Source: CAYWQB01 sp964460785
GTDB lineage: Bacteria; Chlamydiota; Chlamydiia; Chlamydiales; CAYWQB01
Length of the DNA stretch: 64,000 nucleotides
Direction: 5' to 3'
Assembly: GCA_964460785.1 (NCBI GenBank)
Contig: CAYWQB010000002.1
Coordinates: 1 to 64,000, forward strand
A program made the translations under genes and the position numbers. The number at the start of each line of letters is the position of its first letter. Position 1 is the stretch's first letter. This document shows positions 27,107-34,227 of the stretch, in pieces. Below the pieces are notes generated by a model. That model had not been told where the DNA came from, did no database searches, and saw nothing but the letters and a program-made list of their open reading frames with translations.

Positions 27107-27535
27107 TTAAGTAGAAAAGTATTTTGCTAAGACCTGGGCAACCTCGGCAAGCTCTTCATCTGGAGAGCTATCTCGCAGGCCCGGTCTATAAAGAAACTGT
27201 CTAGGCTCGTACTCTGCAATACCTTTATCCCCTTCTTTCCTAGGAACAATGTGGACATGAAGGTGTGGAACGGTTTGCCCTGCGATCAGGTTTTCATTCC
27301 ATGCGATGTTAAACCCTGTCGCTCCAAACTCTTTGCGTAGGGCTGTTTTTACCTCTGCTACTAGGGAAAATAAATCATAGAGCTCCTCTTGAGTCAGCTC
27401 TTCCATCTTTTCTACACATCTAACTGGACAGACTAAAATATGCCCGGGAAGAATGGGCATTTGCGCAGGGAATGCAAAGGAAAGACTTGTTTGGGTAATC
27501 AGACGTGAGGTTACATCAAAGTTTGCAAAAAACAT
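27107..27535 (-). CDS. HIT-family nucleotide hydrolase/transferase
   Basis: A 142-residue protein when read from the ATG at 27535, the usual HIT length. The frame is open 32 codons further but overlaps the divergent cupin gene. The histidine triad is HLHVHIVPR near residue 97 and LPGHILVCPVR precedes it. The family hydrolyses dinucleoside polyphosphates or AMP-amines; the arrangement resembles FHIT/Ap4A-type proteins. Substrate not assigned. Confidence 0.88.
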   Translation of the reverse strand: MFFANFDVTSRLITQTSLSFAFPAQMPILPGHILVCPVRCVEKMEELTQEELYDLFSLVAEVKTALRKEFGATGFNIAWNENLIAGQTVPHLHVHIVPRKEGDKGIAEYEPRQFLYRPGLRDSSPDEELAEVAQVLAKYFST

Positions 27536-27615
27536 GGGTACTTTCAAGATCCTTTTAAAGATAAAAAAACCGCTTAAATGATATAGAATCATAGATTTAG
27601 ACAAAAGGATGAAAA

Positions 27616-28344
27616 ATGAGTGTAACGACATACACAGAGAAGAAGATCGATAATGATTTAACTATCGATCCATTTATACCTTCTGAAGCCCACTTGGGTT
27701 GGAAAGTAGAACTACTCAGATTAAGTCGACCCATCCCCTCTCATTACCATAAAGTGAGAAGACAGTTTATTTTGGCTGCAGAAGGGAAGATTGCGGTTTC
27801 TGTAGAAAACAAAGAAGCCATTACACTTACGGGTGGTGAATTAATAATGATCGATCCAGGAAGCAGACACTCAATCCACCCTCTAGATAAGGCTGGCTTT
27901 TTTGGTATAGATTTCCCTGGGTTTGCATTTCCTGAAGACGTATTTTATGATACCCCCCAAGAGATTTATGAATGGGATCGGCCGTATAGCAAGCACTTGA
28001 AAGAGTTAGATTCTAACTATTTCGGGATGAGGCGAGACCTAGGAGAGTATAGTAGTTATGAGCTCGCCGGTAGAGAGATCTCAGAGAATAAGTGGAGCCT
28101 TGCTTTGCTAGAGATCCAAAACTCTCCAAAGCATGTTCATCAAGCAGGGAAAGAGGTCTTTATTGTTACAGAGGGTGTATTAGATCTACATGTAGAGGGT
28201 GAGCACAAGTTATTAAAAGCAGGAGATGCCATTACTATTTTTCCGAAGCAAGTTCATCAATTAAAATCAGCTCTAGACTCCCCTGTAAGAGTATTATGCT
28301 TCAACTTTCCTGCTTTTACCCCTGAAGATATGCATGTGGTATAG
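27616..28344 (+). CDS. Bicupin protein
   Basis: A 242-residue protein with two cupin domains. The first covers about 25-95 (RPIPSHYHKVRRQFILAAEGKIAV, then LTGGELIMIDPGSRHSIHPL). The second covers about 165-235 (SPKHVHQAGKEVFIVTEGVLDLHV, then LKAGDAITIFPKQVHQL). The His clusters (HYH; HVHQ with E; later H) provide likely metal ligands in both. Cupins cover isomerases, dioxygenases and sugar enzymes, so no reaction is assigned. AAAAGGATG precedes the ATG. It opens a group of accessory genes that ends at the tmRNA gene. Confidence 0.78.
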   Translation: MSVTTYTEKKIDNDLTIDPFIPSEAHLGWKVELLRLSRPIPSHYHKVRRQFILAAEGKIAVSVENKEAITLTGGELIMIDPGSRHSIHPLDKAGFFGIDFPGFAFPEDVFYDTPQEIYEWDRPYSKHLKELDSNYFGMRRDLGEYSSYELAGREISENKWSLALLEIQNSPKHVHQAGKEVFIVTEGVLDLHVEGEHKLLKAGDAITIFPKQVHQLKSALDSPVRVLCFNFPAFTPEDMHVV

Positions 28345-28360
28345 AAAGTCGCTCTTCGCT

Positions 28361-29041
28361 CTATTCTGCACGTTTACCATGCTTTTTGAACATTGCCAAG
28401 ATATGCCACTGTAGCACTTCAGCATGCATCTGAGTATACCCTAATGGTTCTATGCTCTCTATCAATTGCTCTGGCAGAAAAGCATAGTGGAGAAGTCCTT
28501 TTTCAGGACCATCCTGAGGCACATAGGTCTGCTTATCTAAAAACCGCAAGGTACAAGGAATGCCTCCGTGAGCGCTTTCGTATAAACCGTTGCCAAGATC
28601 TTTGAAGTCAAGAGAGTTGAAGTTTGCAGCCTTTATAATCAGTACACCCCCAGGCCTCAAGACACGTGTAATTTCCCTAAAAAGCTTTTCTATCTCAGGT
28701 AGCGTATTGTGATTGAGTGACTGGAATGCAGTGATAGCATCAAGAGACTGTTCTTCGAATGGTAGAGGCTGGTACATATCTTGGTTAATCGAGTGAACAG
28801 AGACTCCTGCTGCTTGAGCTTGAGCGTTTGTTTTTTTAATGCCCTCACTAGCGATTTCCAACGCATGTACAGTTTTCCCTAGCTTTGCCAAAGCTACGGC
28901 AATAGTGCCATCCCCAGAGCCGAGATCAAGAATAGTTTCGACCTTTTCCTGCTCAAAAAGCTTTAGCATCTCTTGAGAAATCGTCGCTTTGAAATGCTCA
29001 TCGACTTTATTTGAGTTCCACACATCATCATATTGGGTCAT
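28361..29041 (-). CDS. Class I SAM-dependent methyltransferase
   Basis: A 226-residue methyltransferase. Motif I is ILDLGSGDGTIAVAL, the acidic residue follows in VHALEIAS, and motif IV/VI segments read LDAITAFQSLNHNTL and ITRVLRPGGVLIIKA. It belongs to the UbiE/COQ5-like small-molecule branch. The ATG at 29041 gives MTQYDDVWNSN, a typical family start; another in-frame ATG at 29071 is possible. It is transcribed divergently from the PadR regulator with about 100-130 bases between them, which suggests shared control. Confidence 0.82.
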   Translation of the reverse strand: MTQYDDVWNSNKVDEHFKATISQEMLKLFEQEKVETILDLGSGDGTIAVALAKLGKTVHALEIASEGIKKTNAQAQAAGVSVHSINQDMYQPLPFEEQSLDAITAFQSLNHNTLPEIEKLFREITRVLRPGGVLIIKAANFNSLDFKDLGNGLYESAHGGIPCTLRFLDKQTYVPQDGPEKGLLHYAFLPEQLIESIEPLGYTQMHAEVLQWHILAMFKKHGKRAE

Positions 29042-29147
29042 AAATATTGAAAGCCTTTGGAGATTGGACATATGGCTTTATAATGTGCCAACTTTATAAA
29101 AATCTATCAATCAATAGGTTGTGTTGCAAAAAAATATAGAACCTGCC

Positions 29148-29172
29148 AAAATACCCAGAAACTAGGTATTTT
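29148..29172. promoter_or_regulatory. Perfect inverted repeat before padR-like gene, candidate operator
   Basis: AAAATACC and GGTATTTT form a perfect 8-bp inverted repeat with a 9-base spacer, ending at the base before the ATG at 29173. PadR proteins are winged-helix dimers that bind palindromes at their own promoters, so this is a good candidate autoregulatory site. It would also overlap the ribosome binding region. Confidence 0.45.
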
Positions 29173-29688
29173 ATGAGAACAATCAATAAAACACGCTATG
29201 CCATTTTAGGGGTACTCCTTGAAAACCCGAGCACGGGATATGAAATCAAGTCTCTTATGCAAAGGTCGACAGCTTATTTCTGGCGTGAGTCAGACTCGAC
29301 AATCTATCCGATGCTGAAGGTTCTGGCAAAGGAGGGTAAAGTGTGCTCTGAGACCGCCTACGTAGGCAAAAAAAAGAAAGAGATTTTTTCTATTACAGAT
29401 GCAGGGAGGGAAGAGTTTAATACTTGGCTTGCCAGCCCTACAGGTTCTGAGATCCCTCGTAATGAGTTTTTGCTAAAGCTATTTTTCGTTACCGAACGAG
29501 AAGAGGCCATTCGATTGTTCCAGGAAAGATTGGAAAAAACTGAAAAGGTGTATGCGGAATACAAGAGTATCGAAGAGAGACTAGAGAGCTTACCAGACTC
29601 TTCTCGGAAAGCTATCCGCCTCAAAGCATTGCGATATGGGATTGTACATCTTGCTTTAGAAATTCAGTGGTTAAAAGAAGGTTTTTAA
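29173..29688 (+). CDS. PadR-family transcriptional regulator
   Basis: A 171-residue protein. The N-terminal winged helix (about 1-85) carries the PadR pattern: RYAILGVLLENPSTGYEIKSLMQRS, FWRESDSTIYPMLKVLAKEGKV, then the wing KKKEIFSITDAGREEF. The C-terminal helical dimerisation domain (about 95-171) makes it a long PadR of subfamily 1. Such repressors release DNA upon binding phenolic acids or drugs. The next gene, 23 bases downstream, encodes a FAD aromatic hydroxylase, so the two probably form an inducible unit. Confidence 0.9.
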   Translation: MRTINKTRYAILGVLLENPSTGYEIKSLMQRSTAYFWRESDSTIYPMLKVLAKEGKVCSETAYVGKKKKEIFSITDAGREEFNTWLASPTGSEIPRNEFLLKLFFVTEREEAIRLFQERLEKTEKVYAEYKSIEERLESLPDSSRKAIRLKALRYGIVHLALEIQWLKEGF

Positions 29689-29711
29689 TGCTCCAGTAGC
29701 AAAGGTTTTAT

Positions 29712-31265
29712 ATGCATCAGGTAATTATTATTGGCGGTGGACCTGTTGGTTTGTCAGCATCTATTTGTTTGGCAGAACTGGGGATCTCGTCTGTGCTAGT
29801 CGAGAAGCATTCTTTGACCACTGATCACCCCAAGGCAAGAGGTGTGAATGGTCGCACCATGGAGCTATTTCGCTCTTGGGGAATCGAGAATCAAGTAAAG
29901 CAATATCAACTGCCAAGAGAGGATAATGTTTTCACCTGGGTAGAAGATTTACAAGGAAAAGACTCCTCATCTGTTTCAGCTACAGAGGACTACAGCCCAT
30001 ATAGCCCAACTGAAAATGCCATTATATCACAAGACAATGTGGAGCAGGAGCTATTTAAGAAGGCACAAAACATGCCTCTGATTGACCTCAGGTTCAATAC
30101 AGAGATGGTCCATGCATTTCAAAATGAAAAACAGGTTGTAGTGGAGGTTCGTGATAAGTCACATGGCGAAACGGAGACACTTACCGCCCAATACTTAATT
30201 GCAGCTGATGGAGCTCACAGTTCCTTAAGACACCTTTTTGGGATTGAAATGGAAGGAGCCGATGAACTGGGTTCATTTTGTAATATCTATTGTGAGATGA
30301 ATCTAGATAAGTATGTTCATCATAGACCAAGTGCAAGCTTTATGTTTACCCGCCCTGATATTCGGGGAACATTCATGCTTGCAAAAGATGGTCAGCGGAA
30401 GTGGCTTGTTGGGGTTCGCCTTGATGGAAACCCCAACTTAACAAAAGAGATGTTTACGGATGACTTCTGCGTAAACTTTGTCAAAAAGATTGTCAATGAT
30501 CCTGAAGTGGAAGTACGCCTTATTAATAAGGAATTTTGGACAATGGCTGCCCTAATTGCTAATCGGTATCGAGTTGGCAATGTATTTTTCGCTGGAGATG
30601 CAGCTCATCAGTTACCGCCCACCGGTGGTTTTGGAATGAACACTGGCATTCAAGATGCTCATAATTTGGCTTGGAAGCTTGCGATGGTGATCAACAACCA
30701 AGCTGAGGAATCACTATTGGAGACTTACTTTACAGAGCGTGTGCAAATTGCAAGAACAAATATATCCTGGAGTATCACCAATTTTAAGAGATTTGAGAAA
30801 ATTTTTACCGCTTTGGCCCATGGAGATCTACCTACTTTTAAAGAAGCACTAGCGGATCAAGCCCATCACGTCAATAACATACTAATTGACCTCGGTTTCA
30901 TTTATGGTGGTGAATACATAAATCAAGAAAAGTATAAGCCCTCGGCTGAAGTAGGAGCTAGAGCTCCTCACTGCTGGCTAGAAAATAACGGAGAGCAGAT
31001 CAGCTCCTTGGACTTATTTAAAACTCATTTTGTTCTAATGTGTCATCCTGAATCACACTATTGGCTGGAGAAATATCGCGACTGGCCTTGTAGAATAGTT
31101 ACCGTCGGAGAGCGGGGTGACTATTTCGATGTTAATGATGACTTTCTCACAACCTATGGACTTTCAAAGACCGGTGCTGTCTTAGTTAGACCTGATGGAC
31201 ACGTTGCTTGGAGAGCATACGAAGAGAATGGGCACGAGGCTCATTTCCCTTGGTTGCGTATATAA
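29712..31265 (+). CDS. FAD-dependent aromatic monooxygenase (PheA/TfdB/MhpA-like)
   Basis: A 517-residue group A flavin hydroxylase. The N-terminal FAD motif is IIGGGPVGLSASICLAELG, the DG motif lies in LIAADGAHSSLRHLFG, and the GD motif is FFAGDAAHQLPPTGGFGMNTG. A C-terminal thioredoxin-like tail (about 420-517, ending with GAVLVRPDGHVAWR) is typical of phenol hydroxylase-like and polyketide-tailoring members. It would hydroxylate an aromatic ring using NAD(P)H and O2. Substrate unknown. It lies downstream of the PadR gene in one operon. Such an enzyme is unexpected in a strict intracellular bacterium and suggests horizontal acquisition. Confidence 0.9.
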   Translation: MHQVIIIGGGPVGLSASICLAELGISSVLVEKHSLTTDHPKARGVNGRTMELFRSWGIENQVKQYQLPREDNVFTWVEDLQGKDSSSVSATEDYSPYSPTENAIISQDNVEQELFKKAQNMPLIDLRFNTEMVHAFQNEKQVVVEVRDKSHGETETLTAQYLIAADGAHSSLRHLFGIEMEGADELGSFCNIYCEMNLDKYVHHRPSASFMFTRPDIRGTFMLAKDGQRKWLVGVRLDGNPNLTKEMFTDDFCVNFVKKIVNDPEVEVRLINKEFWTMAALIANRYRVGNVFFAGDAAHQLPPTGGFGMNTGIQDAHNLAWKLAMVINNQAEESLLETYFTERVQIARTNISWSITNFKRFEKIFTALAHGDLPTFKEALADQAHHVNNILIDLGFIYGGEYINQEKYKPSAEVGARAPHCWLENNGEQISSLDLFKTHFVLMCHPESHYWLEKYRDWPCRIVTVGERGDYFDVNDDFLTTYGLSKTGAVLVRPDGHVAWRAYEENGHEAHFPWLRI

Positions 31266-31337
31266 ATTCCCTAACCTGTGGTTTATCAAGGCTTACTGAA
31301 AGTGATCATACTCTAGCTTCTATGTACTTATAGAAAG

Positions 31338-31359
31338 TGGCCGAGTTTTTACCCGGCCA
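31338..31359 (-). terminator. Hairpin between monooxygenase gene and tmRNA
   Basis: TGGCCG and CGGCCA form a 6-bp GC-rich stem just after the tmRNA 3' end. On the minus strand the stem is followed by ACTTTCTA, a poor T tract. It may end the tmRNA transcript, or the convergent monooxygenase transcript. Confidence 0.4.
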
Positions 31360-31362
31360 GAA

Positions 31363-31755
31363 TGGAGGTGGAGAGAATCGAACTCTCGTCCTGAGCAAGC
31401 TACATACTAATTTCTACATGCTTAGCATCTAGTGAATTAGGCTTAAGCCGATGGAAGATGCGGCCACTAGCAAAAGCCCGCCCCAATTAGGTCCTGAATA
31501 TATCCCCTAGGGGCCGCGTTGATATATCCAAGGCCAGGAAAATGACGATAGGCTCCTCTCCCCTGGCAGGAGGTGGACTATCGGGCTACTTGATTAATTA
31601 AGCAGCAACAGCAAAAGCTTCTTCACAAGAGAAGTCAGCTTTTACAACTTTATCAGATTCAGCATTTATGCTTTTTACCGGATGATTAAGGAGGCCAACC
31701 GGCGTCCTCCGCATGCAATCAATACTTGACTTCCCAGTCGAAACCTTGCACCCCC
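31363..31755 (-). ncRNA. ssrA: Transfer-messenger RNA (tmRNA)
   Basis: The minus strand begins GGGGGTGCAAGGTTTCGACT, the tmRNA 5' consensus, followed by GCATGCGGAGGACGCCGGTT and GGCCTCC, as in other bacteria. The tag frame starts AESDKVVKADF and ends EEAFAVAA before TAA (about 31600-31662). The 3' tRNA-like part contains GAGAGTTCGATTCTCTCC, and the 7-bp acceptor pairs the 5' GGGGGTG with CACCTCC plus discriminator A. CCA is not encoded, as in other chlamydial tRNAs. It rescues stalled ribosomes with SmpB and marks the peptides for ClpXP. Confidence 0.95.
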
Positions 31756-31777
31756 ATAATTTACTTGAGTACCCTTA

Positions 31778-31806
31778 ATTTTACGTCATTATCGAATTGT
31801 ATTCAA
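31778..31806 (-). promoter_or_regulatory. Probable tmRNA promoter
   Basis: TTGAAT (31806-31801) and TAAAAT (31783-31778) are separated by 17 bases. Transcription would begin about 16 bases before the mature 5' end, which is consistent with RNase P trimming. Confidence 0.5.
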
Positions 31807-31869
31807 AGGCTTTACAGAGAGAGTGCAAATCCTCTATGCTCTTACTCTTTTTTTAAGAGGTCTGCCAAT

Positions 31870-32565
31870 ATGCTTGCTCGTATCTATCAATATCAAGTTT
31901 GTCCATTTTGCTGGAAAGTCAAGGCTCTTCTTCACTTAAAAGGAATTGCATATGACGCTGTAGAGGTTCACCCTCTAAACAAACGAGAAATTGCTTTTTC
32001 TCAATACAAAAAAGTTCCGATCTATATCGATGAGGAAGGCAAGCAAATCAATGATTCCTCTGAAATTATGCGTCATATCGAGGAGACTCACCCTTCCACC
32101 CCTGTGTTTGAGCGCTCTGATGAGGAAACCCACTGGCTTAGCTGGGCAAATGAACAATACGTTCGTGCACTCCCTCCAATGATCTATCGTTCCTTTTCTG
32201 AAGCCTACAAAGCCTTTCAGTATATTACAAAAGTCTCTGCGTTTGGCTTTTTTCAGCGACACTTCATCCGCATTTCTGGAGCGATTGCTATGAAAATCGT
32301 TGCAAGAAAGCTTGCACGACGCCTACAGATTCGCAATGTTGAAAAACACTTTCTTTCCCAATTAACTGACTGGGAAGCTGCGATTGGTTCTCGAGATTTT
32401 TTAGGTCGAGGGAAACCCAATGCTGCTGATGTTGCTGTCTTTGGCATCAGCAAGGTTCTAGAAAACCTTCCCTGCTTTTCTCTAGTCAAGCAACATACAA
32501 GCTTTTATGCTTGGTACCAACGAATGGATAAGCTTTGTGGAGCGCCCCATGACCACCAGTCCTAA
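31870..32565 (+). CDS. Glutaredoxin/GST-like protein (PTGES2-like)
   Basis: A 231-residue protein. The N-terminal thioredoxin fold has a CPFC redox motif (YQYQVCPFCWKVKALLHLKG) and the cis-Pro segment KKVPIY, then a GST-like all-helical C-terminal domain (about 90-231) ending with PNAADVAVFG. This arrangement matches membrane-associated prostaglandin E synthase 2-like and soluble GST proteins. It probably binds glutathione, which the cell can make through gshF. The ATG at 31870 follows AAGAGGTCTGCCAAT; an open frame upstream lies inside the tmRNA gene and is not coding. Confidence 0.82.
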   Translation: MLARIYQYQVCPFCWKVKALLHLKGIAYDAVEVHPLNKREIAFSQYKKVPIYIDEEGKQINDSSEIMRHIEETHPSTPVFERSDEETHWLSWANEQYVRALPPMIYRSFSEAYKAFQYITKVSAFGFFQRHFIRISGAIAMKIVARKLARRLQIRNVEKHFLSQLTDWEAAIGSRDFLGRGKPNAADVAVFGISKVLENLPCFSLVKQHTSFYAWYQRMDKLCGAPHDHQS

Positions 32566-33148
32566 AGAGGTCTTGCACTTTTGGTTTGGCCCATTGAAAA
32601 CTCCCGAGGACTTTCCTAAGGACCAAGCTACGCTTTGGTTTGCCAAAGATGAGGCATTCGATCAACAGATCCGTGAGCGCTTTAAAACGACCTTAGAGGC
32701 TGCTAGTCAACAACAACTTCACTGGCAGCAAACACCAAGAGATAAGCTCGCTCTGGTGATTTTGATGGATCAGTTTTCTCGGAATATCTACCGAAATAAG
32801 CCCCAAGCATTTGCTCTAGACCCCCTATCCGTAGACCTTGTAGCAAATATGATTCTTCATAAAGAAGACCAAGAACTTTATCCCATAGAGCGCATGTTTT
32901 TATATCTTCCCTTTGAGCATAGTGAAGATTTAAAACAGCAGGTGATCTCTGTCGAGCTCTTCAAAAATCTGCATGAACAAGCTCCGAAAGGTATCCGCTC
33001 TTTTTTACAAGAGGCTCTTTCCTATGCGATTCAGCACTATGAAATCATAGAGCGATTTGGCCGCTTCCCTCATCGCAATGCCATCTTGGGCCGTACATCG
33101 ACCCAAGAAGAGCTAGCCTTTCTAAAAACTCCAGGATCCTCTTTTTAA
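32549..33148 (+). CDS. DUF924 family protein
   Basis: A 199-residue protein of the TPR-like DUF924 family: VLHFWFGPL at the start, LWFAKDEAFDQQIRERF, LALVILMDQFSRNIYRNKPQAFALD, MFLYLPFEHSED and FGRFPHRNAILGR. Its biochemical role is unknown. The ATG at 32549, preceded by GTGGAG, lies within the last codons of the GST-like gene (17-base overlap), so the two are translationally coupled. Confidence 0.88.
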   Translation: MTTSPKEVLHFWFGPLKTPEDFPKDQATLWFAKDEAFDQQIRERFKTTLEAASQQQLHWQQTPRDKLALVILMDQFSRNIYRNKPQAFALDPLSVDLVANMILHKEDQELYPIERMFLYLPFEHSEDLKQQVISVELFKNLHEQAPKGIRSFLQEALSYAIQHYEIIERFGRFPHRNAILGRTSTQEELAFLKTPGSSF

Positions 33149-34227
33149 TAAAGGTACTGCAGCTTTGCTCGCAGAGATTGAATCATGGAAGGTAAAACGT
33201 TTTTCAATGGGCTCTTTTGTGTATAGATTGTCACGATGGCTGACGTTCCAACCCTCAAAGGGAGTCCTTCTGGAGCATTTTTCAAGCGGATACGCACAGG
33301 AAATCTCTGTGCTAAGCGAACCCAGTTATTGGTTTTCTCCACCTCTGGAAGATAGTTCGAGGAAAAGCTCTTTGATGGCATCACACCATAGCTGATACTT
33401 TCTACTTCTCCCTCAAAAACACGCCCTGGATACATATTCAGAGTGACATCAACCGACTGACCTGGCTGTACAAGATCTAAGTTATTCTCTTTCATATAGG
33501 CAATGATCCACTGCGAGCCTCCATCTACAAAAGCAACTTGTGTTTCTCCCTGCTGGGCATAAGACCCCTCTTGGATTCTTAAGTGGGTGACATAACCACT
33601 GACAGGAGCACGAACTTTTGTTTGCTCTAGGTAGTAAGCAGCTTCATCAAGCGCTGCTTGGGCTTTCAGTAAATGGACATTCACTCCATCTTTTTGTGGG
33701 CCTAATGCCTCTACAGCTTGCGCATAGCCCAGTTCTGCTTCTGCGAGCTCATCTGCTGCTTGTTGCATCCGGTCTTGCGAGTCCGCTAATGTATTGAGGG
33801 TGACTACGCCCTTCTCATAAAGAGCTTGGTTTTCCTGATAGTGGAGCTTTGCATCTTCATAATCTGCTTGATTACGTGCGATTTCTTTTTGGGACTTTAA
33901 GACAGCAGCTTCCAGTTGTTGAACAAGGTCCTGTGTTTCATAGAGAGCAGCCTCTTTTTGTTGGAACTGATAACGATAAGGGCTCTCATCTATTGAAAAT
34001 AGCAAGCTCCCTTTTTCTACGTGCTGATTATCATGCACTGCAATCTTGGTGATTGGTCCACTTACTTGTGGGCGAATAGGAATGACATAAGCATCGAGTG
34101 AGGCATCACTTGTACTCGGAGCAATCCGATCAAAGTAGATAAGGTAACCAAATACTACAATGACCACACCCAAAATCCAAAAGCTGATTTTACGTGAGGT
34201 ATCGAACCATTTGCGGATGAACTTCAT
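33145..34227 (-). CDS. HlyD/EmrA-type periplasmic adaptor of tripartite efflux pump
   Basis: A 360-residue membrane fusion protein. It has an N-terminal membrane anchor (about 15-35), a barrel/lipoyl half-motif (VIPIRPQVSGPITKIAVHDNQHVEKGSLLFSID), a long coiled coil (about 85-195), and a second lipoyl half (KVRAPVSGYVTHLRIQEGSY), followed by the beta-barrel. This is the EmrA/AaeA layout. Its start codon lies inside the end of the FUSC gene (38-base overlap), placing it third in the TolC-FUSC-HlyD operon. It links the inner membrane transporter to the outer membrane channel. Confidence 0.93.
   Translation of the reverse strand: MKFIRKWFDTSRKISFWILGVVIVVFGYLIYFDRIAPSTSDASLDAYVIPIRPQVSGPITKIAVHDNQHVEKGSLLFSIDESPYRYQFQQKEAALYETQDLVQQLEAAVLKSQKEIARNQADYEDAKLHYQENQALYEKGVVTLNTLADSQDRMQQAADELAEAELGYAQAVEALGPQKDGVNVHLLKAQAALDEAAYYLEQTKVRAPVSGYVTHLRIQEGSYAQQGETQVAFVDGGSQWIIAYMKENNLDLVQPGQSVDVTLNMYPGRVFEGEVESISYGVMPSKSFSSNYLPEVEKTNNWVRLAQRFPVRIRLKNAPEGLPLRVGTSAIVTIYTQKSPLKNVLPSMIQSLRAKLQYLY

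Noticed and set aside
31338..31359. Hairpin considered as a strong bidirectional terminator
   Set aside because: The T tract is absent on one strand and weak on the other; kept only as a low-confidence hairpin.
31726..31869. 48-codon upstream extension of the GST-like protein
   Set aside because: It overlaps the tmRNA 5' end and its promoter; the ATG at 31870 has a good ribosome binding site and begins the thioredoxin fold.
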